Positions 23,126 through 34,661 of a stretch of 64,000 nt of DNA are shown here, one piece after another. Numbering within the stretch: the first letter of the stretch is position 1; each line of letters starts with the position of its first letter. The notes under the pieces are model-generated. The model searched no databases. It was not told the origin of the DNA and saw only the letters and a list, made by a program, of their open reading frames with translations. Source of the DNA: Primulina eburnea (lineage: Eukaryota > Streptophyta > Magnoliopsida > Lamiales > Gesneriaceae); assembly GCF_022965805.1 (NCBI RefSeq), contig NC_133104.1:22405308-22469307 (forward strand). Direction: 5' to 3'. The translations under genes and the position numbers were made by a program.

Positions 23126-23174
23126 GTTGCATGCGAAATGCCACCTTTGAATTTTGTGTTGACACTTGGCATAG

Positions 23175-23184
23175 TATATATATA
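23175..23184 (+). promoter_or_regulatory. TATA box of Gy3 5' LTR
   Basis: A TATATATATA-like run about 50 bp after the last array motif, as in Gy2. The 3' LTR has a shorter version (GTATATAC) at the same place, near 37494. Confidence 0.65.
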
Positions 23185-24605
23185 CATTGCAATGACACCT
23201 CATTGTCTTCATTCAAAGAGAAACGAGGGATGCTCCATGGAAATTCCTTCAAGGTTTTAGACTAGCAACAAAGATTATACAACAACTAGCCATCCGATTT
23301 TGATTTCGAATACGGATTTGTGATCCTTGCGACAAAAGCTAACTAAGGGTGTAAGTATTATTCATTTTTAGCATGTTTCGAAATAATTATGTGGGGAAAT
23401 TCAGATATGAGTTAGAATATGTGTTCTTGATATCTTGAGCATGGTATATTCGTTAACGGATCATTTTTCAGACATTGAATGCTACTATTTCGAAATTCCA
23501 GCTTATATGGGTATGAGATTATACAGATTTCAGAATGCATATTAATGGTTGATGATATTGTGAGTTGAGTATGATGGAGTATATTATTGTTGAGTTACCG
23601 GTATCGAAGAATTAAGCCGTTATGCCGTAGAATTTGTACCGAGTATGAGTATTGAATTGTACAAGACTTGTTTGAGTTGTGTTTTGATATGGCACATTTA
23701 TGCATCATCATTTCAGATTGAATTGACAGAGTTGCCATTCGACTTCGAGATCTCGACCGATTCCTACGACAAGAATGGTATAATTCATGTGGTCACGGGA
23801 TTGCACAACTCGATTCAGATTTGATACGAGTTTCCCTAAATCACATACTAGATTGTTATTACATTTGATTTTGTAATGTATTGTTTATTGATTTATATTC
23901 GAGTCCTGAGCTAGGAGATATTGGCAGATTGGCCAAAACTAGACGTTTCGGTGTATCGACGCATATTAGTAGATTTTCTCTATGTGTAGACCCTCGATAC
24001 AGAGTTGACCGAAGTCTAGGAATAAGACGTACCGTCACCACGAGTGGTTGGGTAGGTGACAGACCGTCTTATTCACACTGGGATCCCTAGATTAGAAATG
24101 AGTCGAGTCAAGATTTAAATGTTGAATACAGATTTGTATTCTTCTACATGTTTAGATTTGCATTCATGTTACTTGATATATGCTAAGCTTTTATACATGA
24201 TTATTACATTGCATGCATCCATGTTTTATACTGGGATATGTTCTCACCGGAGTTATCCGGCTGTTGTCGTGTCTGTATGTGTGCATGACAACAGGTGGGG
24301 CAGGATCTGGGTCTCGAGCTAGATGAGAGATTGATGATAGCGTGGAGATCTCGGGCGTTGAAGATTTCTAGTGTTTCCTACTAGACTTGTATCACTTATG
24401 TTTGTAGTTGGTATTTGAACACTAGTGTATGCTTGTACGAAACAGACTTGTATGTACCTGATGTTGTTTAATTATTATAAAGATATGTCATGTTTTGATT
24501 ACACATTTGAATTAATGTTAAAAGAAAAATTTTGACCCACATTTTCGAGCAAAGATCCAATAAATCCCAAAAGAATTGAGTTAGAGCCCGGGTCCCCACA
24601 ACAGG

Positions 24606-24617
24606 TGGTATCAGAGC
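24606..24617 (+). other. Gy3 primer-binding site
   Basis: TGGTATCAGAGC, initiator tRNA-Met type, five bases after the LTR end. Confidence 0.93.
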
Positions 24618-24854
24618 AGTAGGTTCTGTAGACCGAGATAGAATAGAATGAGAGGGGTAGATCGAGTCATCTTCCTTGCTTTTGAGATGCTAGCATGATT
24701 TACTACTTTCCCTATTATATGTTGTATTGTATCTGAATTGATTTACAGCATTTCAAGCCTGAATCAGAACCGATTCTCGATCAGAGGTTATGATCAGAGG
24801 AGGGCTGAGACAGATGATATTGATTGTGTACTAATCAGTTTGAAAATCAAATTT

Positions 24855-26839
24855 ATGCCACCTAGACGTATACCACAGCCAGAGCAGGGTAGTACATCCG
24901 GTGCACAGATGGATGTTACCGCTACGCCGATGGAGACCTTATTGAAAAGATTTCAGTATTTCCATCCGCCTACCCTGAAGGGCACAGTGAGTGCAGTAGA
25001 GTGCGAGAGCTGGCTTGATGATATCGAGATGTTGTTTGAGTCTTTGGCGTATACTGATGAGCGACGTGTGAAATTGATAGGGCATCAGATGCAAGAGGTT
25101 GCCAAGAGTTGGTGGTTGACTACAAAGAGAGCCTTGGAGCACCGAGGCATTGACATCACGTGGAAAGTCTTCAAGGATGAGTTCTATCAGCGCTTCTTCC
25201 CCGTCTCCTACCGAAAAGATAAAGGAGCTGAATTTGCGAATCTGAGACAGGGACAATGGAACATCGAGGAGTATGTGGCTAAATTTTCTGCATTGCTACG
25301 ATTTGCACCGCATGTAGCAGGGAACGACGAGACAGTGGCCGATCAGTTCATCAATGGGCTGAACCCAGATGTTTTTACCTTGGTGAACACGGGGCGGCCT
25401 AATACTTTTTCAGAGGCACTGAACAGAGCTAAGGGAGCAGAGGCTAGCTTGATCAGGCAGCGAGGCGCTTCTTACAGTGTTCAGGGGCAGAGACAGCCTC
25501 AGCCTACCACTCAGTTTCCACCACCTCCTCCTCGCTTCGATAGTGGATCTAGTGGTAGTGGCAAGAAGGAATTTCTGAAGGTTAAGGGCAAGCAATTTAA
25601 GAAATCCGGGAGCAGTTCATCGAGTTCGAGTGGATCTCGACAGAGAGGTCAGGGGTCAGATTACAGTGGCGTATACTGTAGTTCGTGCGGAGGGCGACAT
25701 GCCACGGAGCAGTGTCAAGGAGTTATGGGACGTTGCAACATCTGTAGGCAACAGGGACACTTCGCCAGAGTTTGTCCCCAGAGAGGTGCACAACGATTTC
25801 AGAGCACAGGGTCATTAGCACCAGTGCCACAGATGGAGAGACAGGCATCCTTTGTACACTCCTTTCAGCCACCATCCACACAGACCCAGCAGAGACCAGG
25901 AGGTAGTCAGACAGTGAGTCAACCTCCGAGACAGCAGGCAAGGGTGTTTGCGCTGACAGAAGAGCGGGCGCAGGAGGCACCAGATGACGTCATTGCAGGT
26001 AACTGTTTCCTTTGTGATTATCCTGCATATGTGTTGATAGACACAGGTGCATCACATACATTCATCTCTGAACATTTTGCATTAAGACATTCATTGCCTG
26101 TTGAGTCGATGTTGACGGGAGTGTCTATAGCTTCTCCGTTGGGAAGTGGTTTGATATCTGTGACTACTGTTAGACACTGTATGCTTCAGTTTGAGGGGCA
26201 TGAGATCGATCTTGATTGTGTAGTACTTGGTTTAGCTGATTTTGATTGTATAGTTGGTATAGACATGTTGACCAAGTACAGGGCCACTGTAGATTGTTTC
26301 CACAAGATTGTCAGATTCAGACCCGAAATGACAGATGAGTGGAAATTCTACGGAAAGGGTTCCAGATCTCGGATTCCCTTAGTATCTGCTCTGACTATGA
26401 GTAGATTGCTTCAGAGAGGATCAGAGGGCTTTCTTGTATATTCAGTAGATTTACTGAAGTCAGGCCCAGCATTGGCAGATTTGCCAGTAGTTTGCGAGTT
26501 TGCAGATGTTTTTCCAGATGAGATTCCCGGGTTGCCTCCAGTTCGAGAGGTAGATTTTAGCATAGATCTTGTGCCAGGCAGTGTTCCTATCTCGAAAGCT
26601 TCGTATAGGATGGCGCCTATTGAACTGAAAGAATTGAAAGCACAGTTGGAAGATCTTCTGTCCAAGAGATCTATCATACCCAATGTATCTCCTTGGGGTG
26701 CTCCGGTGCTTTTCGTTAGAAAGAAAGATGGTTCGATACGATTATGTATTGATTACCGACAGTTGAACAAGGCGACAGTGAAGAATAAGTATCCTTTGCC
26801 TCGCATCGACGATTTGTTTGATCAGTTACAGGGATCTTC
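24855..26839 (+). pseudogene. Gy3 gag-pol, 5' segment (gag, protease, start of RT)
   Basis: The ATG at 24855 ([16 protein letters not shown]) is chosen because it aligns with the Gy2 start; the frame is open further upstream to 24738. This segment is intact: capsid-like gag, CCHC knuckle [14 protein letters not shown] (about 25735), protease DTGASHTF (about 26041), and the N-terminal RT ([18 protein letters not shown] about 26750). It is cut at 26839 by Gy4 within the RT and resumes at 34662. Compared with Gy2 it keeps the ~71 bp of gag that Gy2 lost and the correct DTG protease triad. Confidence 0.93.
26835..26839. repeat. TSD of Gy4, left copy (TCTTC)
   Basis: TCTTC precedes Gy4 and is repeated at 34662-34666; the Gy2 coding sequence has a single similar site at this codon position. 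Confidence 0.95.
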
Positions 26840-28453
26840 TGTGACACCCTGACCCATAACATTAAAAATACACAGCGGAAATAAAATTTTCTTTAAAATA
26901 TGGAAGGAGTTTCAAAATACATTTCATAAAAATGTTTACAAAATAAATACATGATCATTCAAATGATATACAAAATACAAAATAATCATTCTTATGATCA
27001 TGTCCCAAAATGATACAAAATAATCTTCCTTCCAACGGTGTATGCATATGACCCCCATCCACGATCACTGTCCTGGTCGATCACTCTTATCTGCATCACA
27101 TGAAAATAACTGAAATGAGAATAAATCTCAGCAAGTGGAACTCTAACATAGCAATGATACAATATACTCTGTAAAACATGACTTTGAAATCATAAATATC
27201 ATCAACTCTGAAACATGAATAATATAGCAATAACTGTAGCAATAGCAATAGCAATAGATAGCAATACGATGGTATTTCTCTTTTCTCTGGTTGGATTGAT
27301 ATCAATAGTATCTCTGACTGTGGTTGCAAATATCCCATCGATATAAATCGATAACTGTGAGGGATAAAAGCCTATGGTTGTTGATCAACTAATTGCATGC
27401 AATGCTCTGACTATGATTCAATCAATCCAATAAAACATTTGAACTCTGAATAGCATTTAAAGCCGTCGTTTCACAATCTCTTATTTTCTCTTGTATTCCC
27501 TTTTAACAATAGTGAGACATCAATGCCTCCAATAGATAATCAATGGGATCAATACATAACAATGAATCAATTGAAGGGAATATCACTTTAAAATCTTTAA
27601 AACACAATACATATAACATCATGTGAGCAAAGGGATGAAATTCCACTTACAAACCAATAGAACACCTCCAAACTATACTCTTGGTACACCACCTACAACA
27701 ATAATCCATAAATAACACCAATATCAACTCTAAATCCAAAAACTCAAGTCAAACAATCCATTAAACCAACAATAACAACACCCTATAACATCTCATAACC
27801 AAAACCATGATAGAACTCAACCAAAAACTTACCTAAGCTTCCTTATACCACGGAGAATCTCGATCTCAAGTCGGAAATCCAAACAAATCCAAGAATCAAA
27901 GGTAGGAAGCAATTGAAATGGAAGAAAACCCTTGGAAAAGGAGAGAAAACGAGTTGGAAGGGAAAAGATAAGGGAAAGTATGGCCAACCACTCCCAAAAA
28001 GTAACTAAATATCTCGCCCATACCTTCACCGCGGGTGCGCTGCCACAAGCACCGCGGGTGCGCTAAGCTCACGGCACAACAAAATAAAATCCATGCACGA
28101 TGACCGCGGATGCGGTGCTGCTAATACCGCGGGTGCGGTCTCACCGCGGGTGCGGTCCATGCACTGCCGCGGGTGCGGTGATGCCACGACCTTCCAAATC
28201 CAAAATGATGAATAGTACACCGCGGGGGCACTCCTCTAAGAGCGCGGGTGCACTCAAGCCACGGCAATGAACAGTACTCAATCAACAAAAATCGATCCGA
28301 AATGCTGAAACGAACAATCAACACCAACTAACACCTCAATAAAACAATAACCAATAATACTATGGCCCAAAACACAACTCTAAACATCTAATCACATAAC
28401 CCAAAAAACATACAAAACTTAAACCTGACCGCACACCGGGCTCGGCTATTACA
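26840..28453 (-). mobile_element. Gy4 3' LTR (1614 bp)
   Basis: Plus-strand view TGTGACACC...GGCTATTACA. No coding frame of note. Holds the ACCGC-type motif array at 28028-28254 and a microsatellite-like CAATAG run near 27235-27260. Confidence 0.95.
28028..28254 (-). repeat. ACCGC-type array, Gy4 3' LTR
   Basis: Plus-strand starts 28028, 28051, 28103, 28126, 28143, 28166, 28219 and 28241: four doublets of 22-23 bp with gaps of 52, 17 and 53 bp, nearly the same plan as Gy3 (51, 20, 51). Several copies have AGCGC on one side, so arms are imperfect. The other LTR has the matching array at about 34234-34460. Confidence 0.88.
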
Positions 28454-28471
28454 ATCTCCTCTCCTTAGAGG

Positions 28472-28489
28472 AATTTCGTCCGCGAAATT
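28472..28489 (-). promoter_or_regulatory. Gy4 pre-PPT hairpin, with polypurine tract at about 28454-28470
   Basis: AATTTCG (28472-28478), loop TCCG, CGAAATT (28483-28489) seen on the plus strand; on the element strand it is followed by the purine tract and the 3' LTR. Same place and loop size as in the other gypsy elements. Confidence 0.82.
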
Positions 28490-28493
28490 GACG

Positions 28494-31400
28494 TTACTGC
28501 ACGAACAACTCAAGATACTTCTCTCTCATCTCATCCTCTGGTTCCCACGTGGCCTCCTCGATCAAATGGTTCCTCCAAAGAACTTTAACAATGCCGATCT
28601 CTTTGTTCCTCAATACTCTAACTGTGCGATCCAAAATCTGGACCGGAATCTCTTGGTACGTCAAATTCGGCATCAAGTCCAATGGCTCGTGGTGAAGGAC
28701 ATGGGAAGGATCTGCAATATACTTCCTGAGCATCGATACGTGAAACACATTATGGACTCTGTCAAGATCGGGCGGTAGGGCTAATTTGTAAGCTCTGTCG
28801 CCAACTCTGTCCAAGATCCCGAATGGACCAATAAACCTCGGACTCAACTTGCCCTTCTTGCCAAACCTCATCACACCCTTGAGAGGTGCAATCTTAAGGA
28901 ACACATGGTCGCCAACCTCGAACTGCAAAGGTCTACTACGAACATCTGCATAGCTATTCTGTCTCGACTGCGCAGTCTTCATCCTCTCTCGGATCACAGC
29001 AACAACATCGGCAGTCTGCTGGACCAACTCTGGTCCCAACATCTTCCTCTCGCCAACCTCATCCCAAAATAAAGGCGATCTGCACTTCCTGCCATAAAGT
29101 GCCTCATACGGTGCCATCCCAATCGACGCCTGGTAGCTATTGTTGTACGTGAACTCCACAAGTGGCAATTTAGAATCCCAGCTACCAGAATAATCAATAG
29201 TACAAGCTCTGAGCAAATCCTCAAGAATCTGAATGACTCTCTCTGACTGACCATCACTCTGAGGGTGATAAGCTGTACTGAACGCTGACCGTGAACCCAT
29301 AGCTCTGTGCAGACTCTTCCAAAACTCGGAGGTAAATCTAGGATCACGATCAGACACAATCGACACAGGCACACCATGAAGTCTAACAATCTCTGCAATA
29401 TAATCCTCGGCATACTGATTCATGGAGTACGTCGTCTTGACTGGGAGAAAGTGCGCTGACTTGGTCAACCTATCGACAATGACCCAAATGGAATTATAAC
29501 CTTTCTGCACTCTGGGAAGGCCAGTCACGAAATCCATCGTAATGTGCTCCCACTTCCACTGAGGAATCGGCAAAGATAGCAATGTCCCAGCAGGTCTCTG
29601 GTGCTCAATCTTCACCTGCTGACAAGTAAGGCACTGAGAAATGAACAAAGCAATATCTTTCTTCATACCTGGCCACCAGTAGAGTCGACAAAGATCCTGA
29701 TACATCTTCGTACTTCCTGGATGAATAGAATATGATGCGGTATGAGCCTCTGTCGAATGTCTCGTCGAATATCATCGCCAATTGGAACACAAATACGACC
29801 TCTGAAGGTCACCAAACCATCACCATTCGAACCAAATTCTGAGTTACCTTTCTCCTCAGCTCTAGCTCTCAACTCTGACAACTGCAAATCAGTCGCCTGC
29901 TCTCTACGGATCCTGTCCGTCAAAGTAGTCCGAATGACCAACGCTGAAAGGCGAGCAATGGTTCCCGGAACTACCAAAGAAATATCCTCTCGCTGCAAAT
30001 CCATCAACAATGGCCTCTGAATCAAAGAACTCAAAGAAGCACTCGATTTGCGACTCAACGCATCTGCCACCACGTTCGCCTTCCCTGGGTGGTAACTGAT
30101 AGTCACATCATAATCTTTGACAAGCTCTAACCACCTCCTCTGTCGCATATTGAGCTCTTTCTGCGAAAACAGATACTTCAAACTCTTGTGGTCTGTGAAG
30201 ATCTCACACTTTTCTCCATACAAATAATGTCTCCAAATCTTCAGGGCGAAAACCACAGCTGCTAGCTCCAAATCATGCGTCGGATAATTCTTCTCATAGT
30301 CTTTCAACTGGCGAGAAGCATAGGCAATAACCTTACCTCGCTGCATCAGCACTGCACCAGGGCCTCTCTTCGACGCATCGGTATAGACAACAAAATCCTC
30401 AGAACCACTGGGTAATGAAAGAACAGGAGCTGTCGTCAATCTATCCTTCAGTTCTTGGAATGCACTCTGGCAATCAAAAGACCACTCGAACTTCACAGTC
30501 TTCCTCGTCAGATTGGACAATGGCAGGGCAATCTTGGAAAAATCTGAAATGAAACGACGATAGTAACCCGCCAAACCAAGGAAACTGCGTACCTCTGAAA
30601 CAGAAGTAGGAATAGGCCAATTCTGAATCGCCTCTATCTTCAATGGATCAACAGCAATGCCATCCCTCGAAACAACATGGCCTAGGAAAGAAATCTGATC
30701 CAGCCAAAACTCACACTTCTTCAACTTGGCAAACAGCCTCTTCTCTCGCAACAACTGAAGAACCACTCTGAGATGCTCTGCATGAAGCTCTCTGGTCTTG
30801 GAATAGATCAAGATATCGTCGATAAAGACAATGATGAAGCTATCCAGATAAGGCTTGAACACACGGTTCATCAGATCCATAAAGACTGAAGGGGCATTGG
30901 TCAGACCAAAAGACATAACCATAAACTCATAGTGACCGTACCTGGTCCGGAACGCTGTCTTAGGGATATCGGACTCCCTAACCTTCAACTGATAGTAGCC
31001 AGACCGAAGATCAATCTTCGAAAAGACAGTGGCACCATGGAGCTGGTCAAATAGGTCGTCAATCCGTGGCAACGGATACTTGTTCTTGACAGTTACTTTG
31101 TTGAGCTCTCTGTAGTCGATACACAGTCGCAAAGAACCATCCTTCTTCTTGACAAAAAGGACCGGAGCTCCCCAAGGCGAAGAACTCGGTCGAATGAAAC
31201 CCTTGTCCACTAGATCCTGCAATTGCGCCTTCAACTCCTTCATCTCGGTAGGGGCCATCCTGTACGGAGCCTTAGAAATAGGAACCGTACCTGGAGCTAG
31301 ATCAATAACGAACTCAACATCTCTGTCCGGCGGAAAACCCGGAACATCATCCTCAAACACATCAGCAAACTCCCTCACAACATCGATATCATCTAAATTC

Positions 31401-32911
31401 AACTTAACCAGTCTATCCACATCCACAATAGAAGCCAGAAACACATCACAACCTCTACACATCAACTTCTCAGCCTCAAGACAAGAAATAAAAGGAAGGA
31501 CCAGCGAAGTACCTGTGCTGGCGAGAACTCCTCCCTGGCCATCATCTGCAAAAGTCACCTTCTTAGCAACACAATCGATAACTGCACGGTAAGTCGAAAG
31601 CCAATCCATGCCAAGAATAACATCAAAGGCAACCATCGGGATGACAATCAAATCAGCAAAAACCTCCCTATCAACAATACGAACGGGGCAAGCAAACACA
31701 ACCGATGTCGGGCACAACACGTCCCCCGAAGGCAAAACAACACTAAGCTGGAGGTGAAGAACAGAAGGAACTATACCCAAAGATCTCAAAAACAATTCAG
31801 ACATAAAAGAATGAGTAGCACCAGTATCTATCAAAGTCGTAGCTACTCTGCCTGAAATCAAAATAGTACTAGAGATCAATGAAAAATCATGATTAATACC
31901 TTCCTTGGTCATCGTAAAGATACGACCCTGCACCTTCCCTTGGCTAGCTCCTCGTGGACAATCTCTGGCAACGTGGCCTGCCGTGCCACAACGATAGCAA
32001 GAATGAGTGCCATATATGCACTCTCCTCGATGATGCTTGCCACACTTAGGGCAAAGTGGCTTCTCGGGATCAACTGGAACTGGCGGTGGTTTAGGACTCG
32101 ACTCCATCTTGCCCTTGCCCTTGAAACGATCCCTGCCCCTCTGATTTGAACTCTGGCCTCTCTGAGTAATAGCTTGGTGCCTCTCCTGCCTCTCTCTGGT
32201 GATATCCTTCTCATCTTGCTCGGCCAACAAAGCCTTGGACACGATCTCCTTGAAAGTAACAGCCTTGGACATGTTGATATCACGACGAATCTCAGCTCTA
32301 AGGCCTCGAATGAAATGAGCGCCTTTATCTTTGTCATTGGAAGCAATGTAAGGAGCAAACAAGCAACCCTCCTCAAACTTGAGAATATACTGACCGACAT
32401 CCAAGATCCCCTGTCGAAGCTCCAAGAACTCCGTAACCTTCCTCGCTCGAAGTGCATCGGGAAAGTACTTGTCGTAGAACAAGTCTGTGAACTCTGACCA
32501 CTTCAATGTCGCTACAGTCACACCAACCTTGGTTGCATTCCACCAAATGCGGGCAGCCTTAACCAACATGAAAACGGCACAACTGATCCTGTCTTTGTCC
32601 TCGTACTGGAGATGATCGAAGATTGCCTCTAAAGCCTTGACCCACTCGACAGCAACTAAAGGATCGGTGCTACCTGCGAATTCCGGTGGATCCATCCTCT
32701 TGAAAGCAGAAAAGACGGCATCAGTGCCAACAACCTGAGCAACTGGAACTCTACCTTGGCCTCTACCCTGTCCAGTACTTTGCATACGAATGAGCTGCTG
32801 AATCTGCTCGCTATGCACCTTAGCCTGCTCCTTAAGCAACTTGCCGAACTCATCGACAACTCTAGAGGAAGAACTATCCTCACCCTCTACTGCTTTCCTC
32901 TTAGGTGGCAT
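28494..32911 (-). pseudogene. Gy4 gag-pol with one frameshift
   Basis: ATG at 32911 ([16 protein letters not shown]). The first frame covers about 1050 aligned codons: retrotransposon gag, CCHC knuckle [14 protein letters not shown] near residue 302, protease DTGATHSF near 360, RT with FIDD near 695, RNase H (YTDAS near 840). A one- or two-base loss at about 29748 shifts the frame just before the integrase zinc region; the true reading continues in the frame that is open from 29705 to 28494, with [31 protein letters not shown], and a chromodomain-like end EEATWEPEDEMREKY. Apart from this single lesion the polyprotein appears full length, making Gy4 the least damaged gypsy copy with a complete RT. 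Inactive as it stands. Confidence 0.93.
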
Positions 32912-33030
32912 ACTCTACAATTGCTCACAAGACACCAATCAATAGATAACAATGAATAAATAGATGCAAAGAAAACATACCCGGACAGTTGAAAGTAGAC
33001 GAAGTCATATGCATTGGTCCGAAGAACACC

Positions 33031-33042
33031 GCTCTGATACCA
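33031..33042 (-). other. Gy4 primer-binding site
   Basis: Plus strand GCTCTGATACCA, i.e. TGGTATCAGAGC on the element strand, five bases from the 5' LTR. Confidence 0.93.
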
Positions 33043-33047
33043 CTAAA

Positions 33048-34661
33048 TGTGACACCCTGACCCATAACATTAAAAAAACACAGCGGAAATAAAATTTTCT
33101 TTAAAATATGGAAGGAGTTTCAAAATACATTTCATAAAAATGTTTACAAAATAAATACATGATCATTAAAATGATATACAAAATACAAAATAATCATTCT
33201 TATGATCATGTCCCAAAATGATACAAAATAATCTTCCTTCCAACGGTGTATGCATATGACCCCCATCCACGATCACTGTCCTGGTCGGTCACTCTTATCT
33301 GCATCACATGAAAATAACTGAAATGAGAATAAATCTCAGCAAGTGGAACTCTAACATAGCAATGATACAATATACTCTGTAAAACATGACTTTGAAATCA
33401 TAAATACCATCAACTCTGAAACATGAATAATATAGCAATAACTGTAGCAATAGCAATAGCAATAGATAGCAATACGATGGTATTTCTCTTTTCTCTGGTT
33501 GGATTGATATCAATAGTATCTCTGACTGTGGTTGCAAATATCCCATCGATATAAATCGATAACTGTGAGGGATAAAAGCCTATGGTTGTTGATCAACTAA
33601 TTGCATGCAATGCTCTGACTATGATTCAATCAATCCAATAAAACATTTGAACTCTGAATAGCATTTAAAGCCGTCGTTTCACAATCTCTTATTTTCTCTT
33701 GTATTCCCTTTTAACAATAGTGAGACATCAATGCCTCCAATAGATAATCAATGGGATCAATACATAACAATGAATCAATTGAAGGGAATATCACTTTAAA
33801 ATTTTAAAACATAATACATATAACATCATGTGAGCAAAGGGATGAAATTCCACTTACAAACCAATAGAACACCTCCAAACTATACTCTTGGTACACCACC
33901 TACAACAATAATCCATAAATAACACCAATATCAACTCTAAATCCAAAAACTCAAGTCAAACAATCCATTAAACCAACAATAACAACACCCTATAACATCT
34001 CATAACCAAAACCATGATAGAACTCAACCAAAAACTTACCTAAGCTTCCTTATACCACGGAGAATCTCGATCTCAAGTCGGAAATCCAAACAAATCCAAG
34101 AATCAAAGGTAGGAAGCAATTGAAATGGAAGAAAACCCTTGGAAAAGGAGAGAAAACGAGTTGGAAGGGAAAAGATAAGGGAAAGTATGGCCAACCACTC
34201 CCAAAATGTAACTAAATATCTCGCCCATACCTTCACCGCGGGTGCGCTGCCTTAAGCACCGCGGGTGCGCTAAGCTCACGGCACAACAAAATAAAATCCA
34301 TGCACGATGACCGCGGATGCGGTGCTGCTAATACCGCAGGTGAGGTCTCACCACGGGTGCGGTCCATGCACTGCCGCGGGTGCGGTGATGCCACGACCTT
34401 ACAAATCCAAAATGATGAATACTACACCGCGGGGGCACTCCTCTAAGAGCGCGGGTGCACTCAAGCCACTGCAATGAACAGTACTCAATCAACAAAAATC
34501 GATTCGAAATGCTGAAACGAACAATCAACCCCAACTAACACCTCAATAAAACAATAACCAATAATACTATGGCCCAAAACACAACTCTAAGCATCTAATC
34601 ACATAACCCAAATAAACATACAAAACTTAAACCGTACCGCACACCGGGCTCGGCTATTACA
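33048..34661 (-). mobile_element. Gy4 5' LTR (1614 bp)
   Basis: Same length and ends as the 3' LTR. Differences are scattered substitutions, including several in the motif array (for example ACCACGGGTG for ACCGCGGGTG near 34350). Confidence 0.95.

Larger units (their letters stand above)
22799..24600 (+). mobile_element. Gy3 5' LTR (1802 bp)
   Basis: TGTAAGGCTCGAG...GGTCCCCACA. Contains an eight-motif array (22898-23125), TATA run near 23175-23184, a long nested hairpin (GAATAAGACG 24020-24029 with CGTCTTATTC 24065-24074; inner GTCACC 24034-24039 with GGTGAC 24055-24060), GGGATCCCTAGA near 24081, and the CCGG and GTTGTCGTG/CATGACAAC hairpins near 24247-24292. Confidence 0.95.
26840..34661 (-). 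mobile_element. Gy4: Ty3/gypsy element nested in Gy3, 7822 bp
   Basis: Read on the minus strand: 5' LTR 34661-33048, primer-binding site, gag-pol 32911-28494, pre-PPT hairpin, polypurine tract, 3' LTR 28453-26840. Both LTRs are 1614 bp and look almost identical, so this is the youngest dated event in Gy3. TSD TCTTC. LTRs start TGTAATAGCCGAG and end GGGTGTCACA. A chromovirus, again probably Tekay/Del, but a different family from Gy2/Gy3. Confidence 0.96.

Noticed and set aside
28488..32959. Plus-strand frames of 67-147 codons opposite Gy4 pol
   Set aside because: They are antisense shadows of the minus-strand gag-pol reading.
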